Below, piece by piece: positions 56,054 to 64,000 of a stretch of DNA of 64,000 nucleotides. The notes beneath the pieces are model-generated. The model did no database searches. It was not told the origin of the DNA and was given only the letters and a program-made list of their open reading frames with translations. The translations under genes were made by a program, and so were the position numbers. The stretch lies in assembly GCA_963930655.1 (NCBI GenBank), contig OZ005608.1:13702001-13766000 (forward strand), read 5' to 3'. Each line of letters opens with the position of its first letter. The stretch's first letter is position 1. The DNA comes from Myrica gale. Taxonomy: Eukaryota > Streptophyta > Magnoliopsida > Fagales > Myricaceae.

Positions 56054-56331
56054 GTTATGTTTGTTGCAATGATTTCTTATATGGATCCCTCTCACAGGGG
56101 AAATACATCCATTCACGGGTATTCAACGTCGCTGAAAGAGGTTTTTCGCGCCGAATTGCGACAAAAAAATATCCGAGTTTTTGAAAAATCAAAATTTCGT
56201 CATGTAGTTTTCGTCTTCTTTTTTCGCACCGGAAAAGTGGAGTGTTTCCAAATACCGGCGGAAATCTAATCCCGTTCAGATAAATATTTTTTCCGCACGA
56301 AAATCTTCACGGGGGCGGTAAAAAAGATGTT

Positions 56332-56450
56332 GGGGTGCAACACGAGGACTTCCCAGGAGGTCACCCATCCTAGTACTACTCTCGCCCAAGCGCGCTTAAC
56401 TGCGGAGTTCTGATGGGATCCGGTGCATTAGTGCTGGTATGATCGCACCC
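56332..56450 (-). rRNA. 5S rRNA: 5S rRNA, T59C type
   Basis: A-7 promoter; downstream flank CTTCACGGGG. Second start of the 1585-bp repeat. Confidence 0.95.
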
Positions 56451-56728
56451 GTTATGTTTGTTGCAATGATTTCTTATATGGATCCCTCTCACAGGGGAAA
56501 TACATCCATTCACGGGTATTCAACGTCGCTGAAAGAGGTTTTTCGCGCCGAATTGCGACAAAAAAATATCCGAGTTTTTGAAAAATCAAAATTTCGTCAT
56601 GTAGTTTTCGTCTTCGTTTTTCGCACCGGAAAAGTGGAGTGTTTCCAAATACCGGCGGAAATCTAATCCCGTTCAGATAAATATTTTTTCCGCACGAAAA
56701 TCTTCTCGGGGGCGGTAAAAAAGATGTT

Positions 56729-56847
56729 GGGGTGCAACACGAGGACTTCCCAGGAGGTCACCCATCCTAGTACTACTCTCGCCCAAGCGCGCTTAACTGC
56801 GGAGTTCTGATGGGATCCGGTGCATTAGTGCTGGTATGATCGCACCC
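56729..56847 (-). rRNA. 5S rRNA: 5S rRNA, T59C type with A6 spacer
   Basis: A-7 promoter with A6 CTAC spacer (recombinant). Confidence 0.95.
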
Positions 56848-57124
56848 GTTATGTTTGTTGCAATGATTTCTTATATGGATCCCTCTCACAGGGGAAATAC
56901 ATCCATTCACGGGTATTCAACGTCGCTGAAAGAGGTTTTTCGCGCCGAATTGCTACAAAAAATATCGGAGTTTTTGAAAAATCAAAATTTCGTCATGTAG
57001 TTTTCGTCTTCGTTTTTCGCACCGGAAAAGTGGAGTGTTTTCAAATACCGGCGGAAATCTAATCCCGTTCAGATAAATATTTTTTCCGCACGAAAATCTT
57101 CTCGGGGGCGGGAAAAAAGATGTT

Positions 57125-57243
57125 GGGGTGCAACACGAGGACTTCCCAGGAGGTCACCCATCCTAGTACTACTCTCGCCCAAGCACGCTTAACTGCGGAG
57201 TTCTGATGGGATCCGGTGCATTAGTGCTGGTATGATCGCACCC
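57125..57243 (-). rRNA. 5S rRNA: 5S rRNA, consensus type
   Basis: Last consensus gene in the window. C-7 promoter, A6 spacer. Confidence 0.96.
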
Positions 57244-57520
57244 GTTATGGTTGTTGCAATGATTTCTTATATGGATCCCTCTCACAGGGGAAATACATCC
57301 ATTCACGGGTATTCAACGTCGCTGAAAGAGGTTTTTCGCGCCGAATTGCTACAAAAAATATCGGAGTTTTTGAAAAATCAAAATTTCGTCATGTAGTTTT
57401 CGTCTTCGTTTTTCGCACCGGAAAAGTGGAGTGTTTTCAAATACCGGCGGAAATCTAATCCCGTTCAGATAAATATTTTTTCCGCACGAAAATCTTCTCG
57501 GGGGCGGGAAAAAAGATGTT

Positions 57521-57582
57521 GGGGTGCAACCCTGCGGAGTTCTGATGGGATCCGGTGCATTAGTGCTGGTATGATCGCACCC
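57521..57582 (-). pseudogene. 5S rRNA pseudogene, 52-109 deleted
   Basis: Last deleted copy; none follows in the remaining 6.4 kb. C-7 promoter, A6 downstream spacer. Confidence 0.92.
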
Positions 57583-57859
57583 GTTATGGTTGTTGCAATG
57601 ATTTCTTATATGGATCCCTCTCACAGGGGAAATACATCCATTCACGGGTATTCAACGTCGCTGAAAGAGGTTTTTCGCGCCGAATTGCGACAAAAAAATA
57701 TCCGAGTTTTTGAAAAATCAAAATTTCGTCATGTAGTTTTCGTCTTCTTTTTTCGCACCGGAAAAGTGGAGTGTTTCCAAATACCGGCGGAAATCTAATC
57801 CCGTTCAGATAAATATTTTTTCCGCACGAAAATCTTCTCGGGGCAGGAAAAAAGATGTT

Positions 57860-57978
57860 GGGGTGCAACACGAGGACTTCCCAGGAGGTCACCCATCCTA
57901 GTACTACTCTCGCCCAAGCACGCTTAACTGCGGTGTTCTGATGGGATCCGGTGCATTAGTGCTGGTAGGATCGCACCC
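57860..57978 (-). rRNA. 5S rRNA: 5S rRNA, A11C+T45A type
   Basis: A-7 promoter. Opens HOR-G copy 1. Confidence 0.93.
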
Positions 57979-58256
57979 GTTATGTTTGTTGCAATGATTT
58001 CTTATATGGATCCCTCTCACAGGGGAAATACATCCATTCACGGGTATTCAACGTCGCTGAAAGAGGTTTTTCGCGCCGAATTGCGACAAAAAAATATCCG
58101 AGTTTTTGAAAAATCAAAATTTCGTCATGTAGTTTTCGTCTTCGTTTTTCGCACCGGAAAAGTGGAGTGTTTCCAAATACCGGCGGAAATCTAATCCCGT
58201 TCAGATAAATATTTTTTCCGCACGAAAATCTTCTCGGGGGCGGTAAAAAAGATGTT

Positions 58257-58375
58257 GGGGTGCAACACGAGGACTTCCCAGGAGGTCACCCATCCTAGTA
58301 CTACTCTCGCCCAAGCGCGCTTAACTGCGGAGTTCTGATGGGATCCGGTGCATTAGTGCTGGTATGATCGCACCC
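58257..58375 (-). rRNA. 5S rRNA: 5S rRNA, T59C type
   Basis: A-7 promoter. HOR-G copy 1, unit 2. Confidence 0.95.
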
Positions 58376-58652
58376 GTTATGTTTGTTGCAATGATTTCTT
58401 ATATGGATCCCTCTCACAGGGGAAATACATCCATTCACGGGTATTCAACGTCGCTGAAAGAGGTTTTTCGCGCCGAATTGCGACAAAAAAATATCCGAGT
58501 TTTTGAAAAATCAAAATTTCGTCATGTAGTTTTCGTCTTCTTTTTTCGCACCGGAAAAGTGGAGTGTTTCCAAATACCGGCGGAAATCTAATCCCGTTCA
58601 GATAAATATTTTTTCCGCACGAAAATCTTCTCGGGGCAGGAAAAAAGATGTT

Positions 58653-58771
58653 GGGGTGCAACACGAGGACTTCCCAGGAGGTCACCCATCCTAGTACTAC
58701 TCTCGCCCAAGCACGCTTAACTGCGGTGTTCTGATGGGATCCGGTGCATTAGTGCTGGTAGGATCGCACCC
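58653..58771 (-). rRNA. 5S rRNA: 5S rRNA, A11C+T45A type
   Basis: A-7 promoter. HOR-G copy 1, unit 3. Confidence 0.93.
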
Positions 58772-59049
58772 GTTATGTTTGTTGCAATGATTTCTTATAT
58801 GGATCCCTCTCACAGGGGAAATACATCCATTCACGGGTATTCAACGTCGCTGAAAGAGGTTTTTCGCGCCGAATTGCGACAAAAAAATATCCGAGTTTTT
58901 GAAAAATCAAAATTTCGTCATGTAGTTTTCGTCTTCGTTTTTCGCACCGGAAAAGTGGAGTGTTTCCAAATACCGGCGGAAATCTAATCCCGTTCAGATA
59001 AATATTTTTTCCGCACGAAAATCTTCTCGGGGGCGGTAAAAAAGATGTT

Positions 59050-59168
59050 GGGGTGCAACACGAGGACTTCCCAGGAGGTCACCCATCCTAGTACTACTCT
59101 CGCCCAAGCGCGCTTAACTGCGGAGTTCTGATGGGATCCGGTGCATTAGTGCTGGTATGATCGCACCC
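59050..59168 (-). rRNA. 5S rRNA: 5S rRNA, T59C type
   Basis: A-7 promoter, CAAC spacer marker. HOR-G copy 1, unit 4. Confidence 0.95.
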
Positions 59169-59446
59169 GTTATGTTTGTTGCAATGATTTCTTATATGGA
59201 TCCCTCTCACAGGGGAAATACATCCATTCACGGGTATTCAACGTCGCTGAAAGAGGTTTTTCGCGCCGAATTGCAACAAAAAAATATCCGAGTTTTTGAA
59301 AAATCAAAATTTCGTCATGTAGTTTTCGTCTTCTTTTTTCGCACCGGAAAAGTGGAGTGTTTCCAAATACCGGCGGAAATCTAATCCCGTTCAGATAAAT
59401 ATTTTTTCCGCACGAAAATCTTCTCGGGGGCGGTAAAAAAGATGTT

Positions 59447-59565
59447 GGGGTGCAACACGAGGACTTCCCAGGAGGTCACCCATCCTAGTACTACTCTCGC
59501 CCAAGCGCGCTTAACTGCGGAGTTCTGATGGGATCCGGTGCATTAGTGCTGGTATGATCGCACCC
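59447..59565 (-). rRNA. 5S rRNA: 5S rRNA, T59C type
   Basis: A-7 promoter with A-20T (EcoRI). HOR-G copy 1, unit 5. Confidence 0.95.
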
Positions 59566-59842
59566 GTTATGTTTGTTGCAATGAATTCTTATATGGATCC
59601 CTCTCACAGGGGAAATACATCCATTCACGGGTATTCAACGTCGCTGAAAGAGGTTTTTCGAGCCGAATTGCGACAAAAAAATATCCGAGTTTTTGAAAAA
59701 TCAAAATTTCGTCATGTAGTTTTCGTCTTCTTTTTTCGCACCGGAAAAGTGGAGTGTTTCCAAATACCGGCGGAAATCTAATCCCGTTCAGATAAATATT
59801 TTTTCCGCACGAAAATCTTCTCGGGGCAGGAAAAAACATGTT

Positions 59843-59961
59843 GGGGTGCAACACGAGGACTTCCCAGGAGGTCACCCATCCTAGTACTACTCTCGCCCAA
59901 GCACGCTTAACTGCGGTGTTCTGATGGGATCCGGTGCATTAGTGCTGGTAGGATCGCACCC
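59843..59961 (-). rRNA. 5S rRNA: 5S rRNA, A11C+T45A type, CATG flank
   Basis: A-7 promoter. HOR-G copy 1, unit 6. Confidence 0.93.
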
Positions 59962-60239
59962 GTTATGTTTGTTGCAATGATTTCTTATATGGATCCCTCT
60001 CACAGGGGAAATACATCCATTCACGGGTATTCAACGTCGCTGAAAGAGGTTTTTCGCGCCGAATTGCGACAAAAAAATATCCGAGTTTTTGAAAAATCAA
60101 AATTTCGTCATGTAGTTTTCGTCTTCTTTTTTCGCACCGGAAAAGTGGAGTGTTTCCAAATACCGGCGGAAATCTAATCCCGTTCAGATAAATATTTTTT
60201 CCGCACGAAAATCTTCACGGGGGCGGTAAAAAAGATGTT

Positions 60240-60358
60240 GGGGTGCAACACGAGGACTTCCCAGGAGGTCACCCATCCTAGTACTACTCTCGCCCAAGCG
60301 CGCTTAACTGCGGAGTTCTGATGGGATCCGGTGCATTAGTGCTGGTATGATCGCACCC
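60240..60358 (-). rRNA. 5S rRNA: 5S rRNA, T59C type
   Basis: A-7 promoter; downstream flank CTTCACGGGG. HOR-G copy 1, unit 7. Confidence 0.95.
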
Positions 60359-60635
60359 GTTATGTTTGTTGCAATGATTTCTTATATGGATCCCTCTCAC
60401 AGGGGAAATACATCCATTCACGGGTATTCAACGTCGCTGAAAGAGGTTTTTCGCGCCGAATTGCGACAAAAAAATATCCGAGTTTTTGAAAAATCAAAAT
60501 TTCGTCATGTAGTTTTCGTCTTCGTTTTTCGCACCGGAAAAGTGGAGTGTTTCCAAATACCGGCGGAAATCTAATCCCGTTCAGATAAATATTTTTTCCG
60601 CACGAAAATCTTCTCGGGGCAGGAAAAAAGATGTT

Positions 60636-60754
60636 GGGGTGCAACACGAGGACTTCCCAGGAGGTCACCCATCCTAGTACTACTCTCGCCCAAGCACGCT
60701 TAACTGCGGTGTTCTGATGGGATCCGGTGCATTAGTGCTGGTAGGATCGCACCC
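60636..60754 (-). rRNA. 5S rRNA: 5S rRNA, A11C+T45A type
   Basis: A-7 promoter. Opens HOR-G copy 2. Confidence 0.93.
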
Positions 60755-61032
60755 GTTATGTTTGTTGCAATGATTTCTTATATGGATCCCTCTCACAGGG
60801 GAAATACATCCATTCACGGGTATTCAACGTCGCTGAAAGAGGTTTTTCGCGCCGAATTGCGACAAAAAAATATCCGAGTTTTTGAAAAATCAAAATTTCG
60901 TCATGTAGTTTTCGTCTTCGTTTTTCGCACCGGAAAAGTGGAGTGTTTCCAAATACCGGCGGAAATCTAATCCCGTTCAGATAAATATTTTTTCCGCACG
61001 AAAATCTTCTCGGGGGCGGTAAAAAAGATGTT

Positions 61033-61151
61033 GGGGTGCAACACGAGGACTTCCCAGGAGGTCACCCATCCTAGTACTACTCTCGCCCAAGCGCGCTTAA
61101 CTGCGGAGTTCTGATGGGATCCGGTGCATTAGTGCTGGTATGATCGCACCC
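61033..61151 (-). rRNA. 5S rRNA: 5S rRNA, T59C type
   Basis: A-7 promoter. HOR-G copy 2, unit 2. Confidence 0.95.
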
Positions 61152-61428
61152 GTTATGTTTGTTGCAATGATTTCTTATATGGATCCCTCTCACAGGGGAA
61201 ATACATCCATTCACGGGTATTCAACGTCGCTGAAAGAGGTTTTTCGCGCCGAATTGCGACAAAAAAATATCCGAGTTTTTGAAAAATCAAAATTTCGTCA
61301 TGTAGTTTTCGTCTTCTTTTTTCGCACCGGAAAAGTGGAGTGTTTCCAAATACCGGCGGAAATCTAATCCCGTTCAGATAAATATTTTTTCCGCACGAAA
61401 ATCTTCTCGGGGCAGGAAAAAAGATGTT

Positions 61429-61547
61429 GGGGTGCAACACGAGGACTTCCCAGGAGGTCACCCATCCTAGTACTACTCTCGCCCAAGCACGCTTAACTGC
61501 GGTGTTCTGATGGGATCCGGTGCATTAGTGCTGGTAGGATCGCACCC
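61429..61547 (-). rRNA. 5S rRNA: 5S rRNA, A11C+T45A type
   Basis: A-7 promoter. HOR-G copy 2, unit 3. Confidence 0.93.
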
Positions 61548-61825
61548 GTTATGTTTGTTGCAATGATTTCTTATATGGATCCCTCTCACAGGGGAAATAC
61601 ATCCATTCACGGGTATTCAACGTCGCTGAAAGAGGTTTTTCGCGCCGAATTGCGACAAAAAAATATCCGAGTTTTTGAAAAATCAAAATTTCGTCATGTA
61701 GTTTTCGTCTTCGTTTTTCGCACCGGAAAAGTGGAGTGTTTCCAAATACCGGCGGAAATCTAATCCCGTTCAGATAAATATTTTTTCCGCACGAAAATCT
61801 TCTCGGGGGCGGTAAAAAAGATGTT

Positions 61826-61944
61826 GGGGTGCAACACGAGGACTTCCCAGGAGGTCACCCATCCTAGTACTACTCTCGCCCAAGCGCGCTTAACTGCGGA
61901 GTTCTGATGGGATCCGGTGCATTAGTGCTGGTATGATCGCACCC
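61826..61944 (-). rRNA. 5S rRNA: 5S rRNA, T59C type
   Basis: A-7 promoter, CAAC spacer marker. HOR-G copy 2, unit 4. Confidence 0.95.
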
Positions 61945-62222
61945 GTTATGTTTGTTGCAATGATTTCTTATATGGATCCCTCTCACAGGGGAAATACATC
62001 CATTCACGGGTATTCAACGTCGCTGAAAGAGGTTTTTCGCGCCGAATTGCAACAAAAAAATATCCGAGTTTTTGAAAAATCAAAATTTCGTCATGTAGTT
62101 TTCGTCTTCTTTTTTCGCACCGGAAAAGTGGAGTGTTTCCAAATACCGGCGGAAATCTAATCCCGTTCAGATAAATATTTTTTCCGCACGAAAATCTTCT
62201 CGGGGGCGGTAAAAAAGATGTT

Positions 62223-62341
62223 GGGGTGCAACACGAGGACTTCCCAGGAGGTCACCCATCCTAGTACTACTCTCGCCCAAGCGCGCTTAACTGCGGAGTT
62301 CTGATGGGATCCGGTGCATTAGTGCTGGTATGATCGCACCC
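62223..62341 (-). rRNA. 5S rRNA: 5S rRNA, T59C type
   Basis: A-7 promoter with A-20T (EcoRI). HOR-G copy 2, unit 5. Confidence 0.95.
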
Positions 62342-62618
62342 GTTATGTTTGTTGCAATGAATTCTTATATGGATCCCTCTCACAGGGGAAATACATCCAT
62401 TCACGGGTATTCAACGTCGCTGAAAGAGGTTTTTCGAGCCGAATTGCGACAAAAAAATATCCGAGTTTTTGAAAAATCAAAATTTCGTCATGTAGTTTTC
62501 GTCTTCTTTTTTCGCACCGGAAAAGTGGAGTGTTTCCAAATACCGGCGGAAATCTAATCCCGTTCAGATAAATATTTTTTCCGCACGAAAATCTTCTCGG
62601 GGCAGGAAAAAACATGTT

Positions 62619-62737
62619 GGGGTGCAACACGAGGACTTCCCAGGAGGTCACCCATCCTAGTACTACTCTCGCCCAAGCACGCTTAACTGCGGTGTTCTGA
62701 TGGGATCCGGTGCATTAGTGCTGGTAGGATCGCACCC
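62619..62737 (-). rRNA. 5S rRNA: 5S rRNA, A11C+T45A type, CATG flank
   Basis: A-7 promoter. HOR-G copy 2, unit 6. Confidence 0.93.
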
Positions 62738-63015
62738 GTTATGTTTGTTGCAATGATTTCTTATATGGATCCCTCTCACAGGGGAAATACATCCATTCAC
62801 GGGTATTCAACGTCGCTGAAAGAGGTTTTTCGCGCCGAATTGCGACAAAAAAATATCCGAGTTTTTGAAAAATCAAAATTTCGTCATGTAGTTTTCGTCT
62901 TCTTTTTTCGCACCGGAAAAGTGGAGTGTTTCCAAATACCGGCGGAAATCTAATCCCGTTCAGATAAATATTTTTTCCGCACGAAAATCTTCACGGGGGC
63001 GGTAAAAAAGATGTT

Positions 63016-63134
63016 GGGGTGCAACACGAGGACTTCCCAGGAGGTCACCCATCCTAGTACTACTCTCGCCCAAGCGCGCTTAACTGCGGAGTTCTGATGG
63101 GATCCGGTGCATTAGTGCTGGTATGATCGCACCC
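63016..63134 (-). rRNA. 5S rRNA: 5S rRNA, T59C type
   Basis: A-7 promoter; downstream flank CTTCACGGGG. HOR-G copy 2, unit 7. Confidence 0.95.
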
Positions 63135-63411
63135 GTTATGTTTGTTGCAATGATTTCTTATATGGATCCCTCTCACAGGGGAAATACATCCATTCACGGG
63201 TATTCAACGTCGCTGAAAGAGGTTTTTCGCGCCGAATTGCGACAAAAAAATATCCGAGTTTTTGAAAAATCAAAATTTCGTCATGTAGTTTTCGTCTTCG
63301 TTTTTCGCACCGGAAAAGTGGAGTGTTTCCAAATACCGGCGGAAATCTAATCCCGTTCAGATAAATATTTTTTCCGCACGAAAATCTTCTCGGGGCAGGA
63401 AAAAAGATGTT

Positions 63412-63530
63412 GGGGTGCAACACGAGGACTTCCCAGGAGGTCACCCATCCTAGTACTACTCTCGCCCAAGCACGCTTAACTGCGGTGTTCTGATGGGATC
63501 CGGTGCATTAGTGCTGGTAGGATCGCACCC
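63412..63530 (-). rRNA. 5S rRNA: 5S rRNA, A11C+T45A type
   Basis: A-7 promoter. Opens the partial third copy of HOR-G. Confidence 0.93.
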
Positions 63531-63808
63531 GTTATGTTTGTTGCAATGATTTCTTATATGGATCCCTCTCACAGGGGAAATACATCCATTCACGGGTATT
63601 CAACGTCGCTGAAAGAGGTTTTTCGCGCCGAATTGCGACAAAAAAATATCCGAGTTTTTGAAAAATCAAAATTTCGTCATGTAGTTTTCGTCTTCGTTTT
63701 TCGCACCGGAAAAGTGGAGTGTTTCCAAATACCGGCGGAAATCTAATCCCGTTCAGATAAATATTTTTTCCGCACGAAAATCTTCTCGGGGGCGGTAAAA
63801 AAGATGTT

Positions 63809-63927
63809 GGGGTGCAACACGAGGACTTCCCAGGAGGTCACCCATCCTAGTACTACTCTCGCCCAAGCGCGCTTAACTGCGGAGTTCTGATGGGATCCGG
63901 TGCATTAGTGCTGGTATGATCGCACCC
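63809..63927 (-). rRNA. 5S rRNA: 5S rRNA, T59C type
   Basis: Last gene. Its A-7 promoter is complete inside the window, the rest of its upstream spacer is cut off. Confidence 0.95.
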
Positions 63928-64000
63928 GTTATGTTTGTTGCAATGATTTCTTATATGGATCCCTCTCACAGGGGAAATACATCCATTCACGGGTATTCAA
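63928..64000. other. partial 5S intergenic spacer at right edge
   Basis: First 73 bp of the spacer upstream of the last gene, including the TATA-like box and the small inverted repeat. The array runs off the window here. Confidence 0.95.

Larger units (their letters stand above)
54747..57520 (-). repeat. 1585-bp four-unit repeat, about 1.75 copies
   Basis: T59C, T59C(A6), consensus(A6), A11C+T45A starting at 54747. It repeats from 56332 for three units before a deleted copy replaces the fourth. Confidence 0.82.
1..64000 (-). repeat. 5S rDNA tandem array, 166 gene positions
   Basis: The whole window is head-to-tail 5S rDNA with genes on the minus strand. Steps between neighbouring gene positions are 397, 396 or 395 bp, or 340/339 bp where the right-hand gene carries the internal deletion. 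Both ends fall in spacer, so the array continues beyond the window on both sides. No mobile element, satellite or other gene interrupts it. Organisation as a long pure 5S array separate from 45S rDNA is the common state in flowering plants. Confidence 0.98.
57860..64000 (-). repeat. HOR-G: seven-unit repeat of 2776 bp, two copies plus partial third
   Basis: Copies start at 57860, 60636 and 63412. The order is A11C+T45A, T59C, A11C+T45A, T59C, T59C, A11C+T45A, T59C. Spacer markers (CAAC in unit 4, EcoRI-type GAATTC in unit 5) recur at the same offsets in both full copies. It contains no deleted gene. Confidence 0.93.

Noticed and set aside
1..64000. CRISPR-like regular repeats
   Set aside because: The repeated element is a 119-bp 5S gene and the 278-bp spacers are near-identical to each other. 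CRISPR arrays have short repeats and unique spacers.
1..64000. Bacterial or organellar origin
   Set aside because: The gene is of eukaryotic angiosperm 5S type with Pol III upstream elements and T6 terminator, and there are no adjacent 16S/23S genes as in rrn operons.
1..64000. Whole window as an assembly expansion artefact
   Set aside because: Not excluded, but private variants and changing higher-order periods occur throughout, which a simple looped assembly would not produce. HOR-A, HOR-B and HOR-G copy numbers still deserve read-level confirmation.

Overview
The window is one uninterrupted plant-type 5S ribosomal DNA array. Every repeat carries a 5S rRNA gene on the minus strand, head to tail, with no inversion and no insertion. 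I count 166 gene positions: 135 full-length genes (119 nt; one is 118 nt) and 31 copies with the same internal deletion (62 nt). The usual repeat is 397 bp, made of a 119-bp gene and a 278-bp spacer. Deleted copies shorten it to 340 or 339 bp. A gene count plus the observed one-base length changes accounts exactly for the distance from the first copy to the last. The gene matches the angiosperm 5S consensus as I know it, with an upstream TATA-like box near -28, GC at -14/-13, C at -1 and a T6 terminator just past the 3' end, so this is a flowering-plant nuclear chromosome transcribed by RNA polymerase III. I do not recognise the spacer and cannot name the species.

Sequence types, using RNA numbering with +1 at the 5' end: consensus (40 copies); T59C (52); A11C+T45A (15); G102T (9, two of them also G25T); C61T (8, one also A37T); C104T (6); A16C+T24C+C61T (4); C49T (1); internal deletion of 52-109 (31). 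Promoter alleles are A-7 or C-7. Spacers differ mainly by an A6 or A7 tract with nearby markers. 'A6 spacer' in an entry means the spacer immediately upstream of that gene (to its right on the plus strand). Upstream -18 and -20 variants are noted where present.

Layout, left to right. 1-124 is a partial spacer. 465-7260 is HOR-A, three copies of a six-unit 2265-bp higher-order repeat (HOR). 8451-21765 is HOR-B, ten blocks that each begin with a deleted copy and are three units (1133 bp) or four units (1530 bp) long. 22503-26468 is HOR-C, two copies of a five-unit 1983-bp repeat with nested 793-bp dimers, and dimers continue to 28394. 28395-30662 is HOR-D, two copies of 1134 bp. 30663-34515 is HOR-E, two copies of about 1927 bp. 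34516-40751 is mixed. 40752-50101 is HOR-F, two blocks of 2720 bp and a third grown to 3910 bp. 50102-57859 is mixed, with 1190-bp trimers and a 1585-bp repeat. 57860 to the end is HOR-G, a seven-unit 2776-bp repeat, two full copies and a partial third. The window ends inside a spacer.

The genes have one job: 5S rRNA for the large ribosomal subunit. The array composition changes along its length. Deleted copies are dense on the left and almost absent on the right, T59C first appears at 8.8 kb, and the A11C+T45A type occurs only from 41.9 kb onward. No protein-coding gene is supported. The many short open frames are by-products of repeated spacer sequence.
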